DNA from: Ignavibacteria bacterium
Lineage (GTDB): Bacteria > Bacteroidota > Ignavibacteria > Tepidaquicellales > Tepidaquicellaceae
Assembly (NCBI GenBank): GCA_016709315.1
Contig: JADJMZ010000005.1
Span: 372,001 to 436,000 of the forward strand
Reading direction: 5' to 3'
Length of the DNA: 64,000 bases
The notes below the pieces were generated by a model. That model had not been told where the DNA came from, ran no database searches, and was given only the letters and a program-made list of their open reading frames with translations. Position 1 is the first letter of the stretch; every line of letters starts with the position of its first letter. This document shows positions 33,646 through 43,250 of the stretch, piece by piece. The position numbers and the translations under genes are program-made.

Positions 33646-36600
33646 GTGAGATATAATTCGTCCGAATTAATCAAATCAAAACTTATGATTGCTGTTAAAA
33701 ACAAGAACATAAAGCATTTATTGATATTCATTTTTAACTTGCTGATATTAACTTCATTTTCCCACATAGCTTTGGGTCAGAGAAATGAAGTGTCCGCTGA
33801 AAGCAATTCTGATTTCAGGATAACAGTATCAAATGAATCTGTTATAGAAATTGAATTCTTACCGGTTTTTAAAAATGACTATGACTTTTCAAATTCTCAA
33901 AGAAGCAACATTACAAAAGGAAATCCGGATTTAAAAGTGAGATCATTTCCTGTGTTTTTTCCGACAGACAAAGCAGGCAGAATAGAAATTATTGAAAGCA
34001 GGTTTAATGATATTCAGGGTGTTGATGTTCAACCGGTGCCTTATTTTAAACTCAGTGATAAAAGTAAAAACAAAAAGAATAAATCAGAACAGGAATACGT
34101 ACCTGAATATATAAGGGACGGAGATGCATATTCACGCAATGAATTTTTTCCCGGAAATGCTGCTGAAGTAATTCAGTCCGGAATTATAAGAAATAAATAC
34201 TCGGGTTATATCAATATTTATCCTGCTCAGTACAATCCTCTTTCAAACACATTAAGAAAATTTAATTTTATAAAAGTAAGAGTTACATTTAACGGAAGTC
34301 CTGTTTATACTTCAAAAAACCTCAGTCGCGAAGAAAGAATTTTTTTCAATGATCTTACAATTAATTCAAATATCGCTGCCGGCTGGTCGACACCTGAATT
34401 TAACAGTCAGAAAGACCTGATGACGGAAAACAGCGTTTTAGCTTCCGGTGATTTTTATAAAATAGAGGTTAAGGAATCCGGTATTTACAAGCTTGACAAA
34501 AATCTTCTGCAGACAAATTCGATTAATCTTTCAAATATTGATCCGAGGACTATAAAAATTTACGGAAATGGCGGAGCTGAACTTCCATATAACAACTCAA
34601 TTCCCTCCCCTACCGATCTGGTTCAGAACAAAATTTACGTAGAGGGGGAATCCGACGGAAGATTTGACGATAATGACTTTATACTTTTTTACGGAAGAAG
34701 TCCGAATGAATGGGTATATGATCCGGTCAACAAAACATACCTTCACAGTCTGAATATATTTTCCAAATCAAATTATTACTGGATAACATTTGGCGGAGCT
34801 AATGGTCTGAGAATGGAAAATAAAAATTCTCCCAGTCAACCAGGTCTTACTCCTTTGGCGAATTTTACAGACCGGCTGTTTGAAGAGCCGGAAATAAATA
34901 ATCCGGGATCTACAGGTAACCTGTGGGTAAGTCAGCGGATCAGTGTGAATGAAGCATTTACATTTAACAGGGAGTTAAAAGGATATATAAGCGAAAGTCC
35001 CCTGAATATGAGATTTCGTTTTGGGAACGGATCTACTTATGGTTCAATATGGAGACTTGAAGATCTTAATTCAACTTTAATTGTGAATCAGCCGGTATCG
35101 GGAATTACCGGTTACTCTCGTATAAACCTTTCATATTTAGGTTACAGCCGATTCGGTGTTTATTATTCTCTTCTTCCCGGAAGAAGCAGCATAAATTTTA
35201 AAGCTTCTCTGCCTTCATCGAACGGTAATTCTTCGAATGTTTCAGGTTATTATGATTTTTATGAAGTATTATATAAAAGGAGTTTTTCTGCAGACAATAA
35301 TTTGTTAAGATTTAATTCTCCTGATACAAATGTAACTACAGAATACAGTATAAATAATTTCACTTCCCAAAGTATTAAAATTTTTGAAATCACCTCTCAG
35401 GAAAATGTAAATCTTATTAATCCTGTATCTTTCACAAACGGTACTCTTGCTTTTCAGTCAAACAATACAGAAGGAACTGTAAAAGAATATTACGTATCCG
35501 GTAATAACTACAAATCCCCTGCTTCATTTTCGGGTAGAGTAACTAATCAGAATTTAAAAGGTGAATTAGCCGAAGGTTCAAGTTTTATAATTATTGCACC
35601 GAAGGAATTTATCACTGCCGCTAACAGATTAAAAACTCAAAGAGAAAAGCCGGGCGTTAATTATATCAAAACAGCCGTAGTGGATGTAGAAAAGATTTAT
35701 AATGAATTTTCCGGAGGTCTTCAGGATCCTGTAGCAGTCAGAAATTTTTTAAAATATGGTTTTAATAACTGGCAGGAAAGACCTGTTTATGTGTTGTTTA
35801 TGGGAGACGGAAGTTACGATTATAAAAACATTTACAATCTTTATAACAACGGGGTAAAGAACTGGGTGCTTCCAATTGAAAAAGATTCGGAGTATTCGGA
35901 TGATGTTGACAGTTACTGCAGTGATGACTTTTTAGTTGAAATAAATGAAAACTATCCGGAGCCGATAGGTCAGGCGATAACTGATTTTGCTTCGGGAAGA
36001 GTATGTGTGAATTCATTAAGCGAAGCAAATTCCGTTGTAGATAAAATCATTTCGTATGAAGATCCAGCTAACTTTGACAAATGGAAGAATAATAATCTTT
36101 ATGTAGGTGACGACGGCTGGACGACAGAGCAGACAACAGGAGGTGAAGGAAGTCTTCACACTGATCAGTGCGAAGATGTCGCTCAGAACCATACTCCTTT
36201 ACATATTAAGAAAGATAAAATTTACATTGTAAGTTATCCATCCGAGATTACTCCTCAGGGGAGAAGGAAACCGGGAGCTAACGTTGATATTATAAAAAAC
36301 TGGAATGACGGAAAACTTGTAATTAATTATACAGGCCACGGAAGCGTTGATCTGTGGGCTCATGAACATGTATTTGTAAGACAAATCAGTATTCCTTTGC
36401 TTACTAATAAAAACAAATATCCGTTTCTTACTATAGCAAGCTGTGATCTCGCCAGATGGGATGATCCTTTTCTGATCAGCGCAGGAGAGCAACTTGTCAA
36501 TCTGCAGGATAAAGGAGCAATCGGAGTAGTAGCTGCTGTAAGACCTGTTTATGCATCACAAAATGCAATATTTAATAACAATCTTTATGATAATTTGTTT

Positions 36601-37788
36601 AAGAAAGATACATTGAATCTTCCTTTAAGATGCGGAAAAGCAATGTTCAATGTTAAACAATTTCTTTACAGTGACAACGATCTGAAATATGCGCTGGTGT
36701 GCGATCCGACATTGAGAATTGCAGTGCCGCAGTATATTACAAAAATTGACAGTATAAATAATACACCCGGGTCTCAGTTGTTTAATATGAAAGCTCTTCA
36801 AAGGATTAAGATTTCAGGAAGCATATTAAAAACAGATTCTTCTTTCTGGGGTGATTATAACGGATCGTTGGATATATCAGTTCTGGATGTTGACAAAAAT
36901 ATTTCTATAAATGATTTCGGATATTTTTTTAACTACAAACTTGACGGAGGAATAATATACAAAGGAAAAGTAAATGTATCGAACGGCCGGTGGATAGTTG
37001 ATTTCGTTGTGCCGAAAGATATTTCTTACAGTCCGGGAAAAGGTAAGATTGTTTCATATTTCAAAAACAATTTTTCAGACGGCGTAGGATTTTCTAACAA
37101 CTTTTTCATGAGCGGTCTTGATTCCACAGCAGCAGCTGACAGTACCGGACCGGGCATAAATATTTATCTGGATAACAGAAATTTCAGATCCGGTGATCTC
37201 GTCAGTCAGAATCCGAAATTAATAGCTGACTTTTCGGATCAGAGCGGAATAAATCTTACCGGAACTATCGGTCATAAAATCGAAGCGGTTTTAAATGATG
37301 ATGAAAATAATAAAATTGATCTTACTGCGCTTTACTCGAGTAATTCAGGATTTCAGAACGGAACAGTCGAGTATCAGATGCAGAATCTTGCCGACGGTAA
37401 ATATAAACTTCAGCTAAATGCCTGGGATACATATAATAATTTCAGTAATTCTGTAATTGATTTTGTTGTAAAAAGTAATTCTGATCTTGTCCTTGATAAG
37501 ATTTATAATTATCCAAATCCGATGTCGGATTTCACAAGTTTTACTTTTCAGCATAATTTTGACAGCCCGGTTGATGCAATTATAAAAATATATACTGTCG
37601 GAGGAAGATTAATAAAAGAATTGAATAAAACCAATATTACTGATAAGTTCGTGAATATTGACTGGGAGGGCAAAGATAATGACGGGGACATAATTGCAAA
37701 TGGTACATACATATTTAAAATAACAATAAAAACACAAGACGGTAGTTTTTTCAAAAGCAGTACAGGAAAATTAGCCAAGTTAAAATAA
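33646..37788 (+). CDS. porU: type IX secretion system sortase PorU (C25 peptidase family)
   Basis: 1380 residues from a GTG at 33646; an ATG at 33685 (MIAVKNKN) is an alternative that still leaves the signal peptide (HLLIFIFNLLILTSFSHIALGQ). PorU is the gingipain-like outer-membrane sortase that removes the C-terminal domain from T9SS cargo. The peptidase C25 core shows YVLFMGDGSYDYKNIY, the catalytic His898 in VINYTGHGSVDLWAHEH and Cys933 in FLTIASCDLARWDDPF. An N-terminal beta region (ILFYGRSPNEW) precedes it. The C-terminus has a FlgD-like Ig module (NYPNPMSDFTSFTFQ, GTYIFKITIKTQDG). porV lies 24 bp downstream, as in known Bacteroidota. Confidence 0.93.
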   Translation: MRYNSSELIKSKLMIAVKNKNIKHLLIFIFNLLILTSFSHIALGQRNEVSAESNSDFRITVSNESVIEIEFLPVFKNDYDFSNSQRSNITKGNPDLKVRSFPVFFPTDKAGRIEIIESRFNDIQGVDVQPVPYFKLSDKSKNKKNKSEQEYVPEYIRDGDAYSRNEFFPGNAAEVIQSGIIRNKYSGYINIYPAQYNPLSNTLRKFNFIKVRVTFNGSPVYTSKNLSREERIFFNDLTINSNIAAGWSTPEFNSQKDLMTENSVLASGDFYKIEVKESGIYKLDKNLLQTNSINLSNIDPRTIKIYGNGGAELPYNNSIPSPTDLVQNKIYVEGESDGRFDDNDFILFYGRSPNEWVYDPVNKTYLHSLNIFSKSNYYWITFGGANGLRMENKNSPSQPGLTPLANFTDRLFEEPEINNPGSTGNLWVSQRISVNEAFTFNRELKGYISESPLNMRFRFGNGSTYGSIWRLEDLNSTLIVNQPVSGITGYSRINLSYLGYSRFGVYYSLLPGRSSINFKASLPSSNGNSSNVSGYYDFYEVLYKRSFSADNNLLRFNSPDTNVTTEYSINNFTSQSIKIFEITSQENVNLINPVSFTNGTLAFQSNNTEGTVKEYYVSGNNYKSPASFSGRVTNQNLKGELAEGSSFIIIAPKEFITAANRLKTQREKPGVNYIKTAVVDVEKIYNEFSGGLQDPVAVRNFLKYGFNNWQERPVYVLFMGDGSYDYKNIYNLYNNGVKNWVLPIEKDSEYSDDVDSYCSDDFLVEINENYPEPIGQAITDFASGRVCVNSLSEANSVVDKIISYEDPANFDKWKNNNLYVGDDGWTTEQTTGGEGSLHTDQCEDVAQNHTPLHIKKDKIYIVSYPSEITPQGRRKPGANVDIIKNWNDGKLVINYTGHGSVDLWAHEHVFVRQISIPLLTNKNKYPFLTIASCDLARWDDPFLISAGEQLVNLQDKGAIGVVAAVRPVYASQNAIFNNNLYDNLFKKDTLNLPLRCGKAMFNVKQFLYSDNDLKYALVCDPTLRIAVPQYITKIDSINNTPGSQLFNMKALQRIKISGSILKTDSSFWGDYNGSLDISVLDVDKNISINDFGYFFNYKLDGGIIYKGKVNVSNGRWIVDFVVPKDISYSPGKGKIVSYFKNNFSDGVGFSNNFFMSGLDSTAAADSTGPGINIYLDNRNFRSGDLVSQNPKLIADFSDQSGINLTGTIGHKIEAVLNDDENNKIDLTALYSSNSGFQNGTVEYQMQNLADGKYKLQLNAWDTYNNFSNSVIDFVVKSNSDLVLDKIYNYPNPMSDFTSFTFQHNFDSPVDAIIKIYTVGGRLIKELNKTNITDKFVNIDWEGKDNDGDIIANGTYIFKITIKTQDGSFFKSSTGKLAKLK

Positions 37789-37812
37789 AAATACATTAAG
37801 GAGAATAATTAA

Positions 37813-38964
37813 ATGGTAAAAAAATCATTCGCATATTTATGCGTGTGTTTAAGTGTTGTAAGTTTATTTACTTTTAACAGTAATGAATCCTACTCACAGT
37901 CAACAAACTCAACCGGTGTTCCTTTCTTGCTGATCGGACCGAATTCAAGATTCGGAGGCATGGGTGAAACAGGTACAGCTATTTCTGATGATGCCACTGC
38001 TATGCACTGGAATCCATCAGGTCTTGCTTTTCAGAAAATCGGAACGGAAGTCAATTTTACACATTCACCCTGGCTTGCAGGATTAAATCTTGGCGATCTT
38101 TTCTATGATTACATCGCAGGAAAAAAATATATAAAGAGTATAAACGGAACGGTCGGAGCCAGCTTAACTTATCTTAACATCGGTGAAGTTATTTACACTG
38201 ATGAATTCGGTAATCTCGATCCGGGTAGAAATTATAAAGCTTATGAAATGGCTTTTGCAGTTTCTTATGCGACTAAATTGAGTAAAGACTGGGCCGGAGG
38301 TATAACAGGTAGATTTATTTACAGCAGATTGTCTCCTACAAACCTGCAGGTAGGAAATGAAAAAGGTACCGGAACAGGAATATCTGCAAGTTTTGATCTC
38401 TCCGGAATGTGGAGACCAATAAAAGGACCCAAGTTCCTTGCAAATAAATTTTCAATTGGCACAAACCTTTCCAATCTTGGACCAAAGATATCTTATGTAG
38501 ATGCAGCTCAGGCAGATCCTCTTCCGACACAGCTCAGGGTAGGTTTCGCTTATGATATTATTAAATCAGAATTTAATAACCTGACTTTAACTGCTGACTT
38601 CTCGAAATTACTTGTAAACAGAACTCCTTCAGTTCTTGATGACAGCGGTAACGTTCTTGTAAAAGGAACTGTTGATCCTTTTTACGAAGCAATATTCACA
38701 TCCTGGAAAGGCGGGATTTCCGGTATTGCCAAATCAATACAGTCTTCTATCGGTGCTGAATACTGGTATGGAAGTCCTAGACTTATTGCTTTAAGAGGAG
38801 GTTTCTTCTATGAAGATCCTTCGAACGGAAACAGAAAGTTTTATACACTGGGAGCAGGACTAAGATATGATCTGTACGGTTTTGACTTCAGTTATATCAG
38901 CACAATCGAAGAAAGTCATCCGCTGGCTAATACGCTCAGATTTGGCTTACTCGTAAATTTCTAA
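37813..38964 (+). CDS. porV: type IX secretion system outer-membrane protein PorV
   Basis: 383 residues, a FadL-like barrel with a signal peptide (...SNESYSQ). PorV shuttles cargo from the translocon and with PorU forms part of the attachment complex. Family features are FLLIGPNSRFGGMGETGTAISDDATAMHWNPSGLA near the N-terminus (described here as the GGMGE and HWNPSGLA motifs) and barrel strands to the C-terminal aromatic residue (FGLLVNF). A good SD (aaggag) precedes the ATG. It is placed directly after porU. Confidence 0.9.
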   Translation: MVKKSFAYLCVCLSVVSLFTFNSNESYSQSTNSTGVPFLLIGPNSRFGGMGETGTAISDDATAMHWNPSGLAFQKIGTEVNFTHSPWLAGLNLGDLFYDYIAGKKYIKSINGTVGASLTYLNIGEVIYTDEFGNLDPGRNYKAYEMAFAVSYATKLSKDWAGGITGRFIYSRLSPTNLQVGNEKGTGTGISASFDLSGMWRPIKGPKFLANKFSIGTNLSNLGPKISYVDAAQADPLPTQLRVGFAYDIIKSEFNNLTLTADFSKLLVNRTPSVLDDSGNVLVKGTVDPFYEAIFTSWKGGISGIAKSIQSSIGAEYWYGSPRLIALRGGFFYEDPSNGNRKFYTLGAGLRYDLYGFDFSYISTIEESHPLANTLRFGLLVNF

Positions 38965-38985
38965 TAAATATAATTTAAATAATTT

Positions 38986-39019
38986 AAAACCATGGTTCAT
39001 TATTTTGAATCGTGGTTTT
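38986..39019 (+). terminator. hairpin between porV and the M6-like gene
   Basis: aaaaccatggttca pairs with tgaatcgtggtttt (12 of 14 positions) around a 6-base loop, followed by taatat rather than a clean T-run. It is a possible partial terminator, which would lower expression of the downstream gene relative to porUV. Confidence 0.55.
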
Positions 39020-39040
39020 AATATATAAAGAATTCATTAA

Positions 39041-42000
39041 ATGACTTTGAATAAATATCTGCTCTTTTTTATTTTTATACTCTTCTCTGTAAATACTTTG
39101 CATTCGCAGAATAAGAATTTAAGCTTTTCACTTTCACACTCCCTTAATAATAGTAATGAAAAGTTTATTCTGAATCCTAAAGATTATATTTCAGGATCAG
39201 ATTCTTTCAAAGTGGTTGCTATTCTTGTTCAGTTTCAGGAAGATAATGATGACCGGACTACAGGTAACGGAAAATTTGACTTATCAAATAAGTATTTTAA
39301 CCCCGTAACACAAAAGGATACCGTTATAGACGCTCCTCCTTATGACAGCGCATATTTTGCAGATCATCTTAAATTTCTGAAAAATTATTATTCTAAATCA
39401 TCTAAAGGTAAACTGAATATCAGCTATGATCTTTTCGGACGCGTTGTTACACTTCCACAGAAAATGGAAGCATACTCTCCGCAGAGAAACGAAAACAATC
39501 TCAAGCTGGGAAACCTGTTTCAGGATTCATGGGCTATAGCCGACAGTTTTATTAATTTTTCAAATTATGATCTGACACGAACTGCTTTCGTAATATTTCA
39601 TGCAGGAGTAGGAAGAGACATTGACCTCAGTTCCGTTCTCGGATATGATCCTACACCTTATGATATTCCATCTGTGTTTCTTGGCTTAAAAAATCTAAGG
39701 GAAGTGTTTGGCAACAATTACTCAGGATTTCAGACAAATGACGGAGTTTATGTAAGTAATTCAATGATCATACCTTCTACTGAGTTAAGAGAGCTTCAGC
39801 TTCTATCCGGTAATACACTTATCGAACTTGGTATAAACGGCTTGCTTGCTGCAAGTTTCGGAAGTTATCTCGGTCTGCCCGACCTGTTTAATACTTCAAA
39901 CGGCAAAACAGCAATCGGAAGATTCGGTCTTATGGATGGGCAGTCATTGTTCAGTTACAACGGAATTTTCCCTCCGGAACCATCTGCATGGGAAAAAATC
40001 TATCTCGGCTGGATAAGCCCTGTAGTTATCTCCTCCGGTTCCGGTACTTTCAAAATTCCTACTTCTTCCAAAACAAATCAGAGAGATACTTCAGTTTATA
40101 AAGTTCTGATAAGCAGTAAAGAATATTATTTAATCGAGAACCGGAACAGGGATCCGGAAAATAACGGACAGATCATTTATTCAAGAAACAGGGAAACTAA
40201 TTCTGCAGATACTTATACTCAGGATCTTGAAGACGGATTTTATTATTCCAGTCAGTATACCAGTCTGTACAAACTTAACGGAAATGTAACTGATGTTGAA
40301 AATTTTGACTGGAGTCTGCCCGGTCTGATAAATAATGATTACGGGTATAAAGGCGGAATTTTAATCTGGCACATTGATGAAAATATTATCGAATCAAAAA
40401 TCTCTTCTAACTCTATCAACAATGATATAAATCACAAAGGCGTTGATCTCGAAGAGGCAAAAGGAGCTCAGGAAATCGGTGTTACTTTCAATACTCCTTT
40501 TGGAGCTATCACCGGAGACGGAACTGCCGTTGATTACTGGTTTAACGGATATCATGAAGTGCCGACTACGATTTATAAAAATACTTTTTCACCTTCTTCA
40601 AATCCCAATTCCTTAAGCTATTCATTAACTAACAATAATATATTTATCACCGATTTCAGTACGATAGACACGCTTATGTCCTTTAAAGTGTCCATAGGTA
40701 ATAATCTTCTGCAACCCTTAAATGGATTTCCTAAATTTACAGGAATTGATACTACAGGAAATTCGCAGGTAATAGCAGTTGATTTTAATTCGTCTGATGG
40801 CGACGAAATTTTTGTTAATTCAGGTAATAAAACTTATGGGTTCAGATATGACGGCTCAGTTATAACCGGAAACGGAATTATTTCAGAGCAATATGGTAAG
40901 TTTATTCCTTCTTTGATCACTTCGGGAGAAAACAAATATCTTGTTTGCACTAAAGATTTTGGGATTCAATTCATTGATAATAATCTAAACTCTTCAGTAA
41001 TTAACTGGAGTAATTCTCCGGTCAGTACTTCTCCTTTGATAAACAATAATCTGAAGAATGTTTATATAGGAAAATCCAATGGTACTGTCACAAGATACAG
41101 AATTGATCTTTCAGGTTTAAGAATTGATTCCGCTTCTTCTTCTATAAATCAATTTGCGGAAACTCCAGCTGATACTTTTACTTACATTATTAATCCGGAT
41201 AAATATCTGGTCACAGGAAATATTACCGCTGCTAATTCTTTCGATAAACTGACAGTCAATAACAACAACGAATTTTTTATTAACGGAAATAAATTAAATC
41301 TTAACTATACTATCTCCGCTCTTAACTCTTCTCCGGTACTGGCTGATGTAAACAACGACGGTAAACAGGAAATAATTTTTGTGGGCAATAATAAATTGTA
41401 CGCTGTAAATTCCGGCGGAGTATTGCTGGATAATTTCCCGGTTGATTTTAATAAACAAATATCTTCGGGAATATCAGTTGCAGATGTAAATAATGATAAT
41501 ATTTTTGATGTGCTGTTTGCAACAACTAACGGCGATCTGTATGCCTACAGTGTTAGCGGGAAAGTTGTCGACGGATTTCCGGTCAGCATAGGACCAAACA
41601 CTCTCTCCACTCCTGCTCTGGCTGATCTTAATGACACTCTTGGAATTCTGGTTGTAAGCGGTGACGGTTATTTGTATGGTTTCAGAACCAACAGTCTGTA
41701 CAATGAAAGTAAAATTCTTTGGAAAAATTATCTTAAAGATGAATTTCTTTCGAATAATAACAGAGTCAGCGGAAATAATCCGGTTGTATATTCAGAAAAA
41801 CTCCCTTCTGACAGGGTTTATAACTGGCCTAATCCCGTATATGACGAAAGTACTTTTTTAAGATATTATCTTAACGGGAATGCTTCAAGCGTAATTGTCA
41901 AAGTGCTGGATCTTTCAGGAGAGCTTGTTGCTACTCTTCCCGGTACAATGATTTCCAATTCTGACAATGAGGTTAAATGGAATGTCTCTGAAGTTCAAAG

Positions 42001-42082
42001 CGGAATTTACTACGGTGTTATAGAAGCGGTAATTGACGGCAGCAAAGAAACCAAAATAATTAAAATTGCCGTTATCAAATAA
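39041..42082 (+). CDS. secreted M6-metalloprotease homologue lacking zinc ligands, with FG-GAP repeats
   Basis: 1013 residues with a signal peptide (LLFFIFILFSVNTLHSQ). Residues about 40-400 follow M6 (immune-inhibitor-A-like) peptidases: VAILVQFQEDN, a GLPDLF element and RFGLMDGQSLF then SAWEKIYLGWISP. The HEFGH zinc motif is replaced: the segment reads AASFGSYLGLPDLF, so positions expected to be His, Glu, His are Ala271, Ser272, Ser275; Asp281 remains. Later parts contain FG-GAP/VCBS-like repeats (VLADVNNDGKQEIIFVGN, ISVADVNNDNIFDVLFAT). The C-terminus is a T9SS-type module (YNWPNPVYDES, ending KIIKIAVIK). It is probably a structural or binding protein, placed next to porU-porV. Confidence 0.85.
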   Translation: MTLNKYLLFFIFILFSVNTLHSQNKNLSFSLSHSLNNSNEKFILNPKDYISGSDSFKVVAILVQFQEDNDDRTTGNGKFDLSNKYFNPVTQKDTVIDAPPYDSAYFADHLKFLKNYYSKSSKGKLNISYDLFGRVVTLPQKMEAYSPQRNENNLKLGNLFQDSWAIADSFINFSNYDLTRTAFVIFHAGVGRDIDLSSVLGYDPTPYDIPSVFLGLKNLREVFGNNYSGFQTNDGVYVSNSMIIPSTELRELQLLSGNTLIELGINGLLAASFGSYLGLPDLFNTSNGKTAIGRFGLMDGQSLFSYNGIFPPEPSAWEKIYLGWISPVVISSGSGTFKIPTSSKTNQRDTSVYKVLISSKEYYLIENRNRDPENNGQIIYSRNRETNSADTYTQDLEDGFYYSSQYTSLYKLNGNVTDVENFDWSLPGLINNDYGYKGGILIWHIDENIIESKISSNSINNDINHKGVDLEEAKGAQEIGVTFNTPFGAITGDGTAVDYWFNGYHEVPTTIYKNTFSPSSNPNSLSYSLTNNNIFITDFSTIDTLMSFKVSIGNNLLQPLNGFPKFTGIDTTGNSQVIAVDFNSSDGDEIFVNSGNKTYGFRYDGSVITGNGIISEQYGKFIPSLITSGENKYLVCTKDFGIQFIDNNLNSSVINWSNSPVSTSPLINNNLKNVYIGKSNGTVTRYRIDLSGLRIDSASSSINQFAETPADTFTYIINPDKYLVTGNITAANSFDKLTVNNNNEFFINGNKLNLNYTISALNSSPVLADVNNDGKQEIIFVGNNKLYAVNSGGVLLDNFPVDFNKQISSGISVADVNNDNIFDVLFATTNGDLYAYSVSGKVVDGFPVSIGPNTLSTPALADLNDTLGILVVSGDGYLYGFRTNSLYNESKILWKNYLKDEFLSNNNRVSGNNPVVYSEKLPSDRVYNWPNPVYDESTFLRYYLNGNASSVIVKVLDLSGELVATLPGTMISNSDNEVKWNVSEVQSGIYYGVIEAVIDGSKETKIIKIAVIK

Positions 42083-42110
42083 TAATTTTAAAATATTCTT
42101 TAATTCTTCG

Positions 42111-42146
42111 GGTGATTATCTTTATTTGCGATAATCACCTTTTTTT
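42111..42146 (+). terminator. strong rho-independent terminator
   Basis: Perfect 10-bp stem ggtgattatc / gataatcacc, 9-base loop, then T7. The last T is the base before the ATG of the glycosyltransferase gene, so the terminator and that start codon abut. Confidence 0.92.
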
Positions 42147-43250
42147 ATGGAAATACTTTTCACTGTCATTGCGGTACTGTATTTAATAATTCATCTTTTC
42201 CTGCTTTCGGGATTAATGAAATCCTCAAAGTTAAAAAAGAATGATACAGGCGCTTTGCCGTCGCTATCCGTAATTGTTGCGGGCAGAAATGAGGAAAGCA
42301 ATATCAAAGACTGTATCAGATCACTTTCAGAATTGAATTATCCGGAAGAACTCCTTGAGATTATTCTGGTAAATGATAATTCGTCTGATAAAACATTTGA
42401 AATAATGAAAGATGAAACAAAGAATAAATCATTTTTCAAAGTTATTAGTTCTGAACCTGATGCTAAAGGTATTCTTAAAGGAAAAGCTAACGCTATTGAT
42501 AATGCAATCGGAATTTGTAAAGGTGAAATTATTCTTTCTACTGACGCAGACTGTATCGTAAAGCCGGACTGGGCTCTCAATACAGTGAGATATTACTCCG
42601 GTAATACTGGAATGGTGTGCGGTTTTACAAAGATGCCGGAGGATGATTCTTTGTTTGGTAAAATTCAATCTCTTGACTGGATTTATCTTCTAACCCTTGC
42701 TGCCGCAAGTTCGGGACTTAATATGATACTGAGCTGCATTGGAAATAATTTATCTTTCAGCAAAGAAACTTACAATTATTCCGGCGGATACAGTTCAATT
42801 AAGTTTTCAGTTACAGAAGATCTTGCTTTAATGAGGAAAATATATTCCGATAAGAAATTTGAAATCAAATTCCCGATTGACAAAGAGTGCCTTGTAACTA
42901 CAATTCCATGTAAAAGCATTTCCGAACTGATAAGTCAGAAAAGAAGGTGGTTCAGAGGCGGGACTGATGTGAATTTATTCGGTTACATTGTCGGATTCGA
43001 ACTATATATGATTAATATTCTTTTCATTTTCGGTATATTTTTTTTAAACTTAAAATTATATCTGATTTTAATATTCATTAAAATATTTTCTGAAATTATA
43101 ATTTTGATTTTTGTTTTGAATAGACTGGATTTGAAATCACATTTAAAAATGTATCCGTTCTTCGTTTTTTACTTTGCTGTTGTCGGTCTTCTTTTACCTC
43201 TTAGTTTCGTTTCAGGTAAAAAAATAAACTGGAAGGGTCAAAGATTTTAA
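42147..43250 (+). CDS. family 2 glycosyltransferase, membrane-bound
   Basis: 367 residues. An N-terminal helix (LFTVIAVLYLIIHLFLLSG) precedes the GT-A domain: LSVIVAGRNEESNIKDCI, VNDNSSDKTFE, the metal DxD in STDADC, the acceptor-side TEDLALMRKI and the QxxRW motif in SQKRRWFRGG. Several helices follow (YMINILFIFGIFFLNLKLYL, FFVFYFAVVGLLLPL). This is the layout of processive or polyprenyl-type GT2 enzymes. Donor and acceptor are not known. The ATG follows immediately after a terminator T-run with no SD, so its own promoter is not visible; a later start would remove the first helix. Confidence 0.88.
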   Translation: MEILFTVIAVLYLIIHLFLLSGLMKSSKLKKNDTGALPSLSVIVAGRNEESNIKDCIRSLSELNYPEELLEIILVNDNSSDKTFEIMKDETKNKSFFKVISSEPDAKGILKGKANAIDNAIGICKGEIILSTDADCIVKPDWALNTVRYYSGNTGMVCGFTKMPEDDSLFGKIQSLDWIYLLTLAAASSGLNMILSCIGNNLSFSKETYNYSGGYSSIKFSVTEDLALMRKIYSDKKFEIKFPIDKECLVTTIPCKSISELISQKRRWFRGGTDVNLFGYIVGFELYMINILFIFGIFFLNLKLYLILIFIKIFSEIIILIFVLNRLDLKSHLKMYPFFVFYFAVVGLLLPLSFVSGKKINWKGQRF

